A stretch of 64,000 nt of DNA, taken from Bradyrhizobium sp. Ash2021 (GTDB lineage Bacteria > Pseudomonadota > Alphaproteobacteria > Rhizobiales > Xanthobacteraceae). A program made the translations under genes and the position numbers. Each line of letters starts with the position of its first letter. Position 1 is the stretch's first letter. The stretch lies in contig NZ_CP100604.1 of NCBI RefSeq assembly GCF_031202265.1, forward strand, positions 2,648,501-2,712,500, read 5' to 3'. Of the stretch, positions 26,989-37,944 are shown in pieces. The notes beneath the pieces were generated by a model that searched no databases, was not told the DNA's origin, and saw only the letters and a program-made list of their open reading frames with translations.

Positions 26989-27060
26989 GTCCCGGAGCCC
27001 CCGGGACTTAGAACCAGATTTGGACCCGTCGCGTCGTCTTTCTTCCTCAGGATCGCATCA

Positions 27061-29133
<2,073 letters not shown>

Positions 29134-29160
29134 GCGCTTCGGGCGGCCATGTGAATTCGG

Positions 29161-29185
29161 AAAAGCCCCTGCGGGGGTTTTTTTG
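29161..29185 (+). terminator. Rho-independent terminator of petA-fbcH
   Basis: GCCCC-TGC-GGGGG hairpin followed by eight T residues, 27 bp after the fbcH stop. A textbook intrinsic terminator. Confidence 0.9.
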
Positions 29186-29200
29186 TTGGGCTGATTTAGG

Positions 29201-29304
29201 TGTCATTCCGGGATAGGGCGTTGACACCAGACCCGGAATCTCGAGATTCTCGGATGCGCAATTGCGCATCATAGTTCGATGCTTCGCATCGCCCCGGAAT
29301 GACG
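29201..29304. repeat. Dispersed intergenic inverted repeat (GTCATTCCGGG type)
   Basis: Left end GTCATTCCGGGATAGGGC and right inverse CCCCGGAATGACGG, with short internal hairpins (TCTCGAGA; GATGCGCAATTGCGCATC; CGATGCTTCGCATCG). It fills the gap between the bc1 terminator and the dienelactone hydrolase. Its nested stems resemble other proteobacterial mosaic intergenic repeats. Confidence 0.75.
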
Positions 29305-29379
29305 GTGGTGGATTGCTTCCCGACCGCACAGCAGACAAAATGGCCACCAACGGCCCCAAAAAAACTCCCGGAGGAACCC

Positions 29380-30054
29380 ATGGGTACCAGCATCTCCTTC
29401 ACTCGCCCCGACGGCAAGGACGCCTACGGCTATCTCGCCAACGCCGCGCAGGGCAATGCGCCCGGCGTGGTCGTGATCCAGGAATGGTGGGGGCTGCAGG
29501 GCCAGATCAAGGGAATATGCGACCGCTTCGCGCTGGCCGGCTTCGATGCACTGGCGCCCGATCTCTACAACGGCAAGGTGGTGCCCTATCACGACACCGA
29601 CGCCGCCGGCAAAGAGATGAACTCACTGGATTTCATGGACGCCACCACACAGACCGTGCGCGGCGCTGCGCAATACCTGGCCAGGAACGGCAGCAAGGTC
29701 GGCCTGACCGGCTTCTGCCTGGGCGGCGCAGTGACCATCATCGGCGCCACCAAGATCCCGGAGCTCACGGCGGGCGTAGTGTTCTACGGCATTCCGCCGG
29801 AGCAGGCGGCGAAACCGGCGGACGTGAAAATTCCGCTGCAGTGCCATTTCGCCAACAAGGACGACTGGTGCACGCCGGCCGCGGTCGATGGCTTCGAGAA
29901 GGCGATGAAGGCCGCCGGCAAGTCGCTGGAACTGTTTCGCTATGACGCCGAGCACGGTTTTGGCAACGAGCAGCGCGTGTCGGTGCACGACCGGCAATGC
30001 GCGGAACTGGCCTGGGGTCGCGCCACGGAGTTTTTCAAAAAGCATTTGGGGTAA
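29380..30054 (+). CDS. Dienelactone hydrolase family protein
   Basis: 224 residues of the alpha/beta-hydrolase dienelactone hydrolase type. The nucleophile is Cys113 in GFCLGG, the acid Asp161 in NKDDW, and the base His192 in EHGFGN, all with family spacing. EWWGLQGQIKGICDR near the N-terminus is also characteristic. ATG 29380 has GGAGGA just upstream; the frame is open to 29299 inside the repeat. Probably cytoplasmic; whether it acts in chloroaromatic or other ester breakdown cannot be told. It stands alone between two repeats. Confidence 0.92.
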   Translation: MGTSISFTRPDGKDAYGYLANAAQGNAPGVVVIQEWWGLQGQIKGICDRFALAGFDALAPDLYNGKVVPYHDTDAAGKEMNSLDFMDATTQTVRGAAQYLARNGSKVGLTGFCLGGAVTIIGATKIPELTAGVVFYGIPPEQAAKPADVKIPLQCHFANKDDWCTPAAVDGFEKAMKAAGKSLELFRYDAEHGFGNEQRVSVHDRQCAELAWGRATEFFKKHLG

Positions 30055-30072
30055 GGGGACGGCTATTTCCGT

Positions 30073-30155
30073 CGTCATTGCGAGGAGCAACGCGACGAAG
30101 CAATCCATACCTTCTGCGCGGATGGATGGATTGCTTCGCTTCGCTCGCAATGACG
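30073..30155. repeat. Dispersed inverted repeat R1, short form (copy C)
   Basis: CGTCATTGCGAGGAGCAACG at the left and CTTCGCTCGCAATGACG at the right, with GAAGCAATCCA / TGGATTGCTTC inner arms. Lies between convergent genes (dienelactone hydrolase and the VOC dioxygenase). Confidence 0.87.
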
Positions 30156-30193
30156 GGGAAACCGAAGGTGTCGTCTTCCTTACGGCGACCGCG

Positions 30194-31195
30194 TCAGCCC
30201 TTGCCGCTTAACCCATCCCACCACGCGCAGGTGCCCGACATCAGCTTGTAATTGCCTTCCATCACCTGAACCGGCGCCCGCAGGCCCGAAGCCGCCGCGT
30301 GCATCCGCATCTCGCGGGCGACTTCACGGTCAGCCGGCGACAGCCAGACGCGATCGTGGCCCCACAGGCTCGGGCCATCGTGCATCTCGACCGGCTGCCA
30401 GGTCGATGGCTCGATTTCGCGGCCGCCCCAGCCGCATTCGATCATGAAGGATGACGGCGTTTTGGCGTAAAACGACGTCATGAAATCGTTGGTATGACGG
30501 CCGAGCGTGACGCCGACGCGGTCGGGCTGAGTCAGCGCGATGTCGTAGCACTGGCCGACATCGTCGAGCGAGAACAGCTCCACCATCAGATGATGCATGC
30601 CGTTCTTGCCGGTCTCGATCAGGGCCAGGCTGTGATGCCGCGCGTTGACGTGGAAGAAATAGGCGCGAAACGGCTTTTCGATGTAGTCGCTGAGCCCGAA
30701 GCCGAGCACATCGACATAGAACGCCATCACGGGGGCGATGTTTTCGACCGTCAGCACGGCATGCCCGAGGCCGAGTGGGCCGGTGCGAAAACCCGAGATC
30801 GAGCGGCCGGGCCTGAACGGCGTGTCGTCGATCTCGGCGCCGTAAAACGCCTCAAGGCGGTTGCCGGCGGGATCGCGGAATGAAATCAGGCTGCGCACGC
30901 GCCGTGCGTCGGCCAAGGTCCGCGGCTCCGCCGTGACCTCGACGCCGGCCTTCTCCAGCCGCGCCGCGAGTTCGTCCAGCGCCGCGGCATCAGCCACTTC
31001 CCAGCCGAAGAAGCGCGTCCCCTCGGGCATCGCGCGGTCGATGACGATGCGCTGTTTGCGGTCGTCCATCCGGAACGCCAGCAGCGAATTGCCGCGCTCC
31101 ACTGCCTGCAGGCCGACCAGTCCGGTACCGAACTGCCGCCAATCGTCGAGCGCGTCCGATCCGAAGCCTGCATATCCCAGACCCAGCAATGCCAT
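30194..31195 (-). CDS. VOC-superfamily extradiol dioxygenase (BphC-like)
   Basis: 333 residues in two vicinal-oxygen-chelate halves. The catalytic half begins near LGLGHAVLTV, which supplies the first Fe ligand His. The second His lies in ARHHSLALIE and the Glu in SSFMIECGWGG, the spacing of type I extradiol catechol dioxygenases such as BphC and HsaC. It would cleave an aromatic diol ring next to the hydroxyls using Fe(II). Met at 31195 is chosen because the N-terminus LLGLGYAGFGS matches the family; the frame continues to 31273. No other aromatic-degradation gene is adjacent, except possibly the convergent dienelactone hydrolase. Confidence 0.87.
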   Translation of the reverse strand: MALLGLGYAGFGSDALDDWRQFGTGLVGLQAVERGNSLLAFRMDDRKQRIVIDRAMPEGTRFFGWEVADAAALDELAARLEKAGVEVTAEPRTLADARRVRSLISFRDPAGNRLEAFYGAEIDDTPFRPGRSISGFRTGPLGLGHAVLTVENIAPVMAFYVDVLGFGLSDYIEKPFRAYFFHVNARHHSLALIETGKNGMHHLMVELFSLDDVGQCYDIALTQPDRVGVTLGRHTNDFMTSFYAKTPSSFMIECGWGGREIEPSTWQPVEMHDGPSLWGHDRVWLSPADREVAREMRMHAAASGLRAPVQVMEGNYKLMSGTCAWWDGLSGKG

Positions 31196-31319
31196 CTGTG
31201 CGCCTCCGTTTGTTGCCAGCGTTTCGTTCGCCGCCGCTTGGGGCGAATCTGACGCATATTCTCGCCCTTTCAAACCCCAAAGATGGGCCCCGGCCCGGCT
31301 TGGGACGGAGACGGCTCCC

Positions 31320-31348
31320 TTGACATCGCCCCCGGCGGATGGTGTTTA
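31320..31348 (+). promoter_or_regulatory. Predicted promoter of the trp leader
   Basis: A TTGACA -35 element at 31320-31325 and a weak -10 (TGTTTA) with 17-bp spacing, just upstream of the trpL start. A visual match only. Confidence 0.4.
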
Positions 31349-31354
31349 GCCCCC

Positions 31355-31402
31355 ATGAACACCGTTCTCCGCCCATCCCGTCTTTGGTGGCGCACCTCTT
31401 AA
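31355..31402 (+). CDS. trpL: trp operon leader peptide
   Basis: A 15-codon frame encoding MNTVLRPSRLWWRTS, with two adjacent Trp codons (TGG TGG) near its end. Its stop codon lies inside the palindrome CACCTCTTAAGAGGTG. It stands 115 bp upstream of trpE(G). Short leader peptides with tandem Trp codons before hairpins are the classical attenuation arrangement, and Sinorhizobium trpE(G) is known to be attenuated this way. Translation was not proven, but the position and Trp pair are hard to explain otherwise. Confidence 0.8.
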   Translation: MNTVLRPSRLWWRTS

Positions 31403-31476
31403 GAGGTGGCCGGTGCGATTTCATTTTTCAAAATCGTCGAAGGTCGCCATCGCAGTGCGACGGTCCCTTCGTTTGT
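31391..31476 (+). promoter_or_regulatory. trp attenuator hairpins
   Basis: Alternative stems follow the leader peptide: CACCTCTT/AAGAGGTG (31393-31408), CGCACC with GGTGCG (31412-31417), CGATTT/AAATCG (31416-31421 and 31431-31436), and GTCGC/GCGAC (31443-31461) followed by a T-containing tract. Overlap of these arms allows mutually exclusive folds, as attenuation requires. The terminator stem is weaker in T residues than usual. Confidence 0.55.
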
Positions 31477-31517
31477 CCTGTGTGGCGCTCCCTCGCTAAG
31501 TTTCGTAAGAGGATCAC

Positions 31518-33710
31518 ATGAACAGGACAGCCTTCTCCCTGCCGGCAAAAAGCGAATACCGCACCAGCGGCGGGCTCGCGATATCGCGGGAAGTCGAGCA
31601 ATTTACCGGCGGCGCCGACCGGCTCGATGATCTGATCGACCTGCTCGATCGCCGCCCTGGCGTCGTGCTGTCGTCGGGCACCACGGTGCCCGGCCGCTAT
31701 GAAAGCTTCGATCTCGGTTTTGCCGATCCGCCGCTGTGCCTGGAGACGACGGGCGTCAATTTCTCGCTCTCTGCGCTGAACCAGCGCGGCGAGGTTTTGA
31801 TCGCCTTCCTCGGCGACGTGCTGCGCGAGCCCTGCGTCGTCATTACGGAAAGAAGCGCTGCGCGTCTGGCGGGCCATATCATTCGTGGCCCGGCGCCGGT
31901 AGAGGAAGATCAGCGCACCAGGCGCGCCAGCGTGATGTCGCTGGTCCGCGATCTCGTGGCAGCGTTCACGGCCAATGACGATCCGCTGCTCGGCCTGTTC
32001 GGAGCGTTCGCCTACGATCTCGTGTTCCAGATCGAGGACCTCGTACAGAAACGCGCCCGCGAAAGCGACCAGCGCGACATCGTGCTGTACGTGCCGGATC
32101 GCCTGTTGGCCTATGATCGCGCCACCGGCCGCGGCGTGGTGCTGAACTATGATTTCGCCTGGAAGGGCAAATCCACCGCGGGCCTGCCGCGCGATACCGC
32201 CGAGAGCGTTTACGCCAAAACCCCGCGGCAGGGCTTTGCCGATCACGCGCCCGGCGAATATCAGGCCACGGTGGAGACCGCGCGCGCCGCGTTCGCGCGC
32301 GGCGATCTGTTCGAGGCGGTGCCGGGGCAGTTGTTCGCCGAGCCCTGCGAGCGCTCGCCGGCGGAAGTGTTCCAGCGGCTGTGCCGGATCAATCCGTCGC
32401 CCTATGGGGCGTTGATGAATCTCGGCAACGGTGAGTTCCTGGTTTCGGCTTCGCCGGAAATGTTCGTGCGCTCCGACGGGCGGCGGGTCGAGACCTGCCC
32501 GATCTCGGGCACGATCGCGCGCGGCGTCGATGCGATCGGCGATGCCGAGCAGATCCGGCAATTGCTGAATTCGGAAAAAGACGAATTCGAACTCAACATG
32601 TGCACCGACGTCGATCGCAACGACAAGGCGCGGGTCTGTGTGCCCGGCACCATCAAGGTGCTGGCGCGGCGGCAGATCGAGACCTATTCCAAACTGTTCC
32701 ACACCGTCGATCATGTCGAAGGCATGCTGCGGCCGGGCTTCGACTCGCTCGATGCGTTCCTGACCCACGCCTGGGCGGTGACGGTGACCGGCGCGCCGAA
32801 ATTATGGGCGATGCAGTTCGTCGAGGACAATGAGCGGTCGTCGCGGCGCTGGTATGCCGGCGCGATCGGCGCGGTGAATTTCGACGGCAGCATCAATACT
32901 GGGCTGACCATCCGCACCATCCGGATGAAGGGTGGCCTCGCCGAAGTGCGGGTCGGTGCGACATGCCTGTTCGATTCCGATCCGGCCGCTGAGGACCGCG
33001 AATGCCAGGTCAAGGCCGCGGCGCTGTTCCAGGCGCTGCGCGGCGATCCACCAAAGCGGCTGTCGGCGTTGGCGCCTGACGCCACGGGCTCGGGCAAGAG
33101 GGTGCTGCTGATCGACCACGACGACAGTTTCGTGCACATGCTGGCGGATTATTTCCGGCAGGTCGGCGCCAGCGTCACGGTGGTCCGGCACATTCATGCG
33201 CAGCAAATGCTGAAGCAGAACACGTACGATTTGCTGGTGCTGTCGCCGGGGCCGGGACGTCCGGAAGATTTCGGGATCTCGAAAACCATCGGCACGGCGC
33301 TCGACAAGAAGTTGCCGATCTTCGGCGTCTGCCTTGGCGTCCAGGCGATCGGCGAATATTTCGGCGGGCAATTGGGCCAGCTCGGCCAGCCCGCCCACGG
33401 CCGGCCGTCGCGGGTCCAGGTGCGCGGCGGACGGCTGATGCAGAACCTGCCCAATGAAATCGTGATCGGCCGCTATCACTCGCTGTTCGTCGAGCGCGAC
33501 AGCGTGCCCGACGTGCTACAGGTGACGGCGACCACCGAGGACGGCGTCGCGATGGCGATCGAACACAAGACCCTGCCGGTCGGCGGCGTGCAGTTTCACC
33601 CGGAATCGCTGATGTCGCTCGGCGGCGAGGTCGGCCTGCGCATCGTGGAGAACGCGTTCCGGCTGGGTGTACCCGTTAACCAGGGATTGCGAGACAGCAA
33701 TGACTTTTGA
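31518..33710 (+). CDS. trpE(G): Anthranilate synthase, fused components I and II
   Basis: Makes anthranilate from chorismate and glutamine, the first committed step to tryptophan. The 730-residue fusion has a TrpE half (with [29 protein letters not shown]-like [20 protein letters not shown] and [11 protein letters not shown]). After a linker near residue 530 it has a TrpG glutamine-amidotransferase half with nucleophile Cys in [15 protein letters not shown] and HPESL near the end. The fused form is typical of Rhizobiales. ATG 31518 follows AAGAGGATC. Controlled by the trpL attenuator upstream. The apt gene overlaps its 3' end by 11 bp. Confidence 0.96.
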   Translation: MNRTAFSLPAKSEYRTSGGLAISREVEQFTGGADRLDDLIDLLDRRPGVVLSSGTTVPGRYESFDLGFADPPLCLETTGVNFSLSALNQRGEVLIAFLGDVLREPCVVITERSAARLAGHIIRGPAPVEEDQRTRRASVMSLVRDLVAAFTANDDPLLGLFGAFAYDLVFQIEDLVQKRARESDQRDIVLYVPDRLLAYDRATGRGVVLNYDFAWKGKSTAGLPRDTAESVYAKTPRQGFADHAPGEYQATVETARAAFARGDLFEAVPGQLFAEPCERSPAEVFQRLCRINPSPYGALMNLGNGEFLVSASPEMFVRSDGRRVETCPISGTIARGVDAIGDAEQIRQLLNSEKDEFELNMCTDVDRNDKARVCVPGTIKVLARRQIETYSKLFHTVDHVEGMLRPGFDSLDAFLTHAWAVTVTGAPKLWAMQFVEDNERSSRRWYAGAIGAVNFDGSINTGLTIRTIRMKGGLAEVRVGATCLFDSDPAAEDRECQVKAAALFQALRGDPPKRLSALAPDATGSGKRVLLIDHDDSFVHMLADYFRQVGASVTVVRHIHAQQMLKQNTYDLLVLSPGPGRPEDFGISKTIGTALDKKLPIFGVCLGVQAIGEYFGGQLGQLGQPAHGRPSRVQVRGGRLMQNLPNEIVIGRYHSLFVERDSVPDVLQVTATTEDGVAMAIEHKTLPVGGVQFHPESLMSLGGEVGLRIVENAFRLGVPVNQGLRDSNDF

Positions 33711-34239
33711 CCACGACCTGAAGGCCACCGTTCGCACCATTCCGGATTACCCGAAGCCGGGCATCCTGTTTCGCGACATCACCACGCTGCTGGCGGATGC
33801 GCGCGCATTTCGCCGCTCGGTCGACGAACTGGTGCAGCCCTGGGCCGGCAACAAGATCGACAAGGTCGCCGGCATCGAGGCGCGGGGCTTTATTCTCGGC
33901 GGCGCGGTCGCGCATCAGGTCTCCGCCGGTTTCGTGCCGATCCGGAAAAAAGGCAAGCTGCCGCACACCACGGTGCGGATCGCTTACTCCCTGGAATACG
34001 GCCTCGATGAAATGGAGATGCACGCCGACGCCGTGCATCCCGGCGAACGCGTCATCCTGGTCGACGACCTCATCGCCACCGGCGGCACCGCGGAGGGTGC
34101 GGTCAAGCTGCTGCGCCAGATCGGGGCCAACGTGGTCGCGGCCTGCTTCATCATCGATCTGCCCGATCTCGGGGGGGCGGCGAAACTGCGCGCGATGGAC
34201 GTGCCGGTCCGAACGCTGATGACCTTCGACGGGCATTAG
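33700..34239 (+). CDS. apt: Adenine phosphoribosyltransferase
   Basis: Salvages adenine to AMP with PRPP. 179 residues; the PRPP-binding motif is [17 protein letters not shown], and the family N-terminus is [11 protein letters not shown] with IEARGFILG. Start at ATG 33700 within the last codons of trpE(G) (11-bp overlap), so it may be co-transcribed with tryptophan synthesis; both pathways draw on PRPP. Upstream in-frame residues to 33667 belong to the trpE(G) coding end. Confidence 0.95.
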   Translation: MTFDHDLKATVRTIPDYPKPGILFRDITTLLADARAFRRSVDELVQPWAGNKIDKVAGIEARGFILGGAVAHQVSAGFVPIRKKGKLPHTTVRIAYSLEYGLDEMEMHADAVHPGERVILVDDLIATGGTAEGAVKLLRQIGANVVAACFIIDLPDLGGAAKLRAMDVPVRTLMTFDGH

Positions 34240-34257
34240 ACGCATAACCCTCGATAC

Positions 34258-34380
34258 GTCGTCCCGGCGAAGGCCGGGACCCATAATCCCGGTCGTCTGT
34301 TGTTGAATGAAGGTCTCTGCCTCCGTGCCCCGACGTGAGGCCGCGGCGTATGGATCCGGCGTTCGCCGGGACGACGTTTA
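34258..34380. repeat. Intergenic inverted repeat (CGTCCCGGCGAAGGCCGGGAC type)
   Basis: Left half CGTCGTCCCGGCGAAGGCC with CGGGACCCAT, and right half TATGGATCC, then GCGTTCGCCGGGACGACG. It fills the convergent gap between apt and the first ParA-like pair. A common mosaic type: a related 30-bp palindrome occurs at 37955. Confidence 0.75.
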
Positions 34381-34385
34381 CGTTG

Positions 34386-35054
34386 TCACGACCCCTGCAG
34401 CATCACGCGCAGTTCCAGATCGCGAAACGCCGAATAGTTGCGGCGGATCCATTGGTGCAGTTCGGTCGATGAATCCTTTTCGTTACGCAGATAACCGGTG
34501 AACGAGAAGCTCAGCCGGTCGATATAGGTTTTCAAGAACACCGGCAGCGCGGAGATCGGAAGGACGCGGCCGCGGGCCATCGCCGGCGGCAGTTCGCCGC
34601 GCACGACGTGCTCGTTATCGATGGTGATCAAAGCGTTCCGCGGAACCTGCTGCTGCAGCATCGGATAGCCGCGCGCCGAAACGCGGTCGGTGTCCGCCAC
34701 GAACAGGATCACCGGGGCCACGCCACGGCGCGCCGCTTCCTTGATGAAGCCGATCTCGTCGGTCATCTTGAAGAATTCGTCGAAGGCGTGGAAGCCGAGG
34801 TCGATCACCTTGGCTACCCCGTCGTTGACGATCAGGCGGTCCATCAACTGCATCTTGCCGTAGGTGTCGATGACGTCGGCGGTCTCGGTGATTTTCGGGA
34901 GGTATTCGAGCAGCGACGGCTCTTTGAGGTTGATGTCGAACGCCGTCACCGTGCCGTTCTTCAACAGCAGGAATTCGCTGAGCAGCCGCGCGATCAGCGT
35001 CTTGCCGACGAGCGGGCGGGGCGAGCAGATGATGTAGACGGGCGTGGCGGACAT
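34386..35054 (-). CDS. P-loop ATPase, divergent ParA/MinD-like (partner B)
   Basis: 222 residues. The N-terminus resembles a SIMIBI-class ATPase with a divergent Walker A (SPRPLVGKTLIARLL). A FDINLKEPSLLEYL strand sits where the ParA switch lies, and VILFVADTD and VIDLGFHAFDEFF strands follow. The conserved signature Lys of ParA (KGG) is missing here, unlike in its neighbour. It lies 61 bp downstream of a canonical ParA-like gene on the same strand. The pair recalls two-ATPase positioning systems, but no partition protein or site is visible. Function unknown. Confidence 0.7.
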   Translation of the reverse strand: MSATPVYIICSPRPLVGKTLIARLLSEFLLLKNGTVTAFDINLKEPSLLEYLPKITETADVIDTYGKMQLMDRLIVNDGVAKVIDLGFHAFDEFFKMTDEIGFIKEAARRGVAPVILFVADTDRVSARGYPMLQQQVPRNALITIDNEHVVRGELPPAMARGRVLPISALPVFLKTYIDRLSFSFTGYLRNEKDSSTELHQWIRRNYSAFRDLELRVMLQGS

Positions 35055-35115
35055 CGCACTGCTATATCAGGCGAAATTTTCGTCCAATCCAGCCCCATTC
35101 CACGGCATTGAGCGA

Positions 35116-35871
35116 TTATTTTTCGCCGCCGCGCGCGCCCGATTTACCGGAGCCGACCAGGTCGGTCAGCTTGATGCGGTCGAACTCGCTCCAGACATTG
35201 GCGAGCCAGTGCCGGACATAGCCGCGCAGCACGAAGGAATAGTTCGCGGCCTCGTCGTCCTTGCCCTTGTTGGCGACGAATTTGAGGAACGGCACCGAGG
35301 AGACCTCGACCTGCTCATAGGCCATTTCGTTGAGCTTCGGAATGGTGAGTTCGGTCGCATCCTTGATGCGGTGGAAATAGGAATTGTAGGTCGCCTGGTC
35401 CCACTGGAAGAACTGGGTGTCGTTGATGAAATTCTTCACCAGGAAATATTTGGCGCCCTGCATGAAATTGGCGGTCTCGGCGATCTCGTCCAGCGAGGCG
35501 ATCGAGGGGCCCAGTATATGGAACACGGCAAAGGTGATCTGGCCGGATTTGGCGGCGTCGAGAAAGCCGATGTCGCGCAATGAGGCCAGCGCCGGCGACA
35601 GCAGTCCGGCGCGGACGTCGATCACGGTGACGGAGGGGCTGGCGGCGTTCAGCGTATCGAAGATCTTCATCTGGTCCGAGGTCGTCGTCATGTCGACGAT
35701 CTCGGTGATGTCGGGATGGAAGCGCCTCAGCGTGCCGCGCGGCGACTCGGTGTCGAACGCCCGGGTGGGGACGTTGTTTGCACTGAAATAATCCAGCAGG
35801 GTTCGCGACACCGTGGTCTTGCCGACCCCGCCCTTGTCCGCGCCCACCACAATCACGACCGGCTTTGCCAT
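35116..35871 (-). CDS. ParA-family ATPase (partner A)
   Basis: 251 residues with an intact deviant Walker A (GADKGGVGKTTVSRTLLDYF), switch-like AFDTESPRGTLRRFHP and VTVIDVRAGLLSP. It lacks an N-terminal helix-turn-helix, as in chromosomal ParA/MipZ/MinD-type proteins rather than plasmid ParA. Upstream partner of a divergent ATPase gene in what looks like a two-gene operon. No ParB gene or parS site is nearby. Cargo unknown. Confidence 0.8.
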   Translation of the reverse strand: MAKPVVIVVGADKGGVGKTTVSRTLLDYFSANNVPTRAFDTESPRGTLRRFHPDITEIVDMTTTSDQMKIFDTLNAASPSVTVIDVRAGLLSPALASLRDIGFLDAAKSGQITFAVFHILGPSIASLDEIAETANFMQGAKYFLVKNFINDTQFFQWDQATYNSYFHRIKDATELTIPKLNEMAYEQVEVSSVPFLKFVANKGKDDEAANYSFVLRGYVRHWLANVWSEFDRIKLTDLVGSGKSGARGGEK

Positions 35872-36041
35872 GGAATTCCCTTAAGCGCCCCGATCGCGGG
35901 AGCGATCGGCAAGTCCCCATACCTGCTTTGGGCGCGAACATGGCAGAAACAAGGGAATATTCAATTCCTGAAGCCCCCGGCGCGGTTATTCATGAGGAAT
36001 TCGTTAACGCCCGGAAGGGCGTAGGAACGCCCCGAAACTTC

Positions 36042-37235
36042 TCAGCGATGCCGGCCCCAAGGTCCTTCGAGCCCAGCGCCGGGGGCGCCGGCGGGCTCGG
36101 TCGTGCTGCCCCAGGGACCCTGGGGCAGAGGCGGTGGAGACTGACCTTCGGAGCCGGGTTGCTCTGGCTGGTCGTCCGGCTCGCCGGTGGCATCCGAGGG
36201 CAGGGCCAGCGGCCCGGGGTCGTGACCGCCGGCGAATTTCACCAGCGCGTCGACCCGGGATTGCACCGAGGGGTGGGTCGCGAATAGGTCGGCAAACCCC
36301 TCGCGCGGATTGTCGACGCAGAGTTCCATCACCGCCGAGGTCGCGCCGGGGAGTTCGCCGCGATTCTCGATCTTGCGCAGCGCCGAGATCATGGCATCGG
36401 GGTTTTTCGTCAGTTCGACCGAGCCGGCGTCGGCCAAAAGTTCGCGCGACCGCGACAGCGCCAGTTTGACGACCTGCGACATCAGCCAGGCCAGCATGAT
36501 CAGGGCGACCGCGACGATGACGACGATGATCGCGCCGCCGCCGGAGCCCTTGCTGTCCCTGTCCGAAGACGACGAGGAGGATGACCGCGACGAGGACGAC
36601 GACGACCAGCCGCCGCCGCCCGAACTCCACGACAGATTGGTGAAGGTCCGGAAGAACAATTCGCCGAAAAAGCCGACCACGCCCGCGATGATGACGGCGA
36701 CCACCATCAACTGCACGTCCCCGTTGCGGATATGGGTCAGCTCGTGGCCCAGCACCGCCTCGATCTCCTGATCGTTGAGCGTCTTGAGGAGCCCCGTGGT
36801 GACGGTGACGGCATATTGCCGCCGGTTGAGCCCGGTCGCGAACGCGTTCAGCGCCGGGCTTTCCATCACTTTCAGCTTCGGCATCGGAATGCCGCGCGAG
36901 ATGCAGAGATTTTCCAGCAGGTTATAGAGCCGCGGTTGCTGCTGCCGCGTCACGTCCTCGCCGCCGGTGACGGCGTCGATCATGTTCTGGTGGAAGAAAT
37001 AGGCGATCACGATCCACAGCGCGGCAGCGCCGGTCGCATAGGGAAACGCCGTCATCAGGTCGCGCAAGGCGGCCATCAGGTAGTAATCCGCCGACGCATC
37101 GCTGTTGATCACGACTTCGGCGATCAGCGCGCCGGCATAGACCAGCACATAGATCAGGACGAACAGACCGGCGAGCAGCACCATCGAACGAAACTTGTTC
37201 GATGCGATGTGGGTGTAGAGACCGTACGCGGCCAT
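36042..37235 (-). CDS. M48-family membrane zinc metalloprotease (HtpX-like)
   Basis: 397 residues. Two N-terminal helices (residues 18-42 and 66-82) precede the zinc motif HELTH (164-168), and a third ligand Glu lies in SRELLADAGSVEL. The catalytic half contains a helix (MVVAVIIAGVVGFFGEL), then an unusual Gly/Ser/Asp-rich linker (about 203-234, e.g. SSSSSSRSSSSSSSDRDSKG), then another helix. The C-terminal 60 residues are Pro/Gly-rich. It lies 33 bp downstream of lemA, an association common for M48 proteases. Role: membrane protein quality control, inferred. Confidence 0.88.
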   Translation of the reverse strand: MAAYGLYTHIASNKFRSMVLLAGLFVLIYVLVYAGALIAEVVINSDASADYYLMAALRDLMTAFPYATGAAALWIVIAYFFHQNMIDAVTGGEDVTRQQQPRLYNLLENLCISRGIPMPKLKVMESPALNAFATGLNRRQYAVTVTTGLLKTLNDQEIEAVLGHELTHIRNGDVQLMVVAVIIAGVVGFFGELFFRTFTNLSWSSGGGGWSSSSSSRSSSSSSSDRDSKGSGGGAIIVVIVAVALIMLAWLMSQVVKLALSRSRELLADAGSVELTKNPDAMISALRKIENRGELPGATSAVMELCVDNPREGFADLFATHPSVQSRVDALVKFAGGHDPGPLALPSDATGEPDDQPEQPGSEGQSPPPLPQGPWGSTTEPAGAPGAGLEGPWGRHR

Positions 37236-37268
37236 GATGCGCTGCTTCTCGCCGGGATGCCTTGGCGC

Positions 37269-37829
37269 CTAGAACTTCACCGTCGGCGCCGCCTCGACTT
37301 CGGTGCGGCTGGCGCCGAGATCGAAGAAATCCTTGCGGGTGAAGCCGAACATGCCGGCGAACAGCGCGGCGGGCATCTGCTGGATGCCGGTATTGTATTC
37401 CTGGACCGCGTTGTTGAAGAAGCGGCGGCTGGCGGCGATCTTGTTTTCGAGATCGGACAGCTCGCTCGCCAGCTGCTGGAAATTGGCGTTGGCCTTGAGG
37501 TCCGGATAGGCCTCCGACAGCGCGATCAGCCGGCCGAGCGCGCCGCTCAGCTGGTTTTCCGCGGCCGAGACCTGCGCCGGTCCCTGCGCCGACATCGCGG
37601 AGTTGCGGGCCTTGATCACGTCGTCGAGCGTGCCGCGCTCATGGGCGGCGTAGCCCTTTACGGTCTCGACCAGGTTCGGGATCAGATCGTGGCGCTGCTT
37701 GAGCTGCACGTCGATGTCGGCAAAGGCCTGGCTGACGCGCTGGCCGAGCGCAACGAGCCGGTTATACGCGCCGAATGCGAACAGCACGAGAATGACGATG
37801 ACGCCGAGAACGATCCAGCCGGTCGACAT
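37269..37829 (-). CDS. LemA family protein
   Basis: 186 residues. An N-terminal membrane anchor (WIVLGVIVILVLFAFG) is followed by the LemA helical bundle (NRLVALGQRVSQAFADIDVQ, LKQRHDLIPNLVETVKGYA, and NFQQLASELSDLENKIAASR). Met at 37829 gives the family-typical start. It is the first gene of a pair with the M48 protease. LemA proteins are membrane-associated with unclear function, probably partners of the protease. Confidence 0.93.
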   Translation of the reverse strand: MSTGWIVLGVIVILVLFAFGAYNRLVALGQRVSQAFADIDVQLKQRHDLIPNLVETVKGYAAHERGTLDDVIKARNSAMSAQGPAQVSAAENQLSGALGRLIALSEAYPDLKANANFQQLASELSDLENKIAASRRFFNNAVQEYNTGIQQMPAALFAGMFGFTRKDFFDLGASRTEVEAAPTVKF

Positions 37830-37944
37830 GGCAAAACAACTCCTGATGGGACAAACAATGCGGGGCAGCCTAGACGAAAAACAGCGCATGCGGCAGCCCG
37901 CCGCAAGGTGGGCATTGCTTGGTCGTCCGCAACACGGGATAAGT

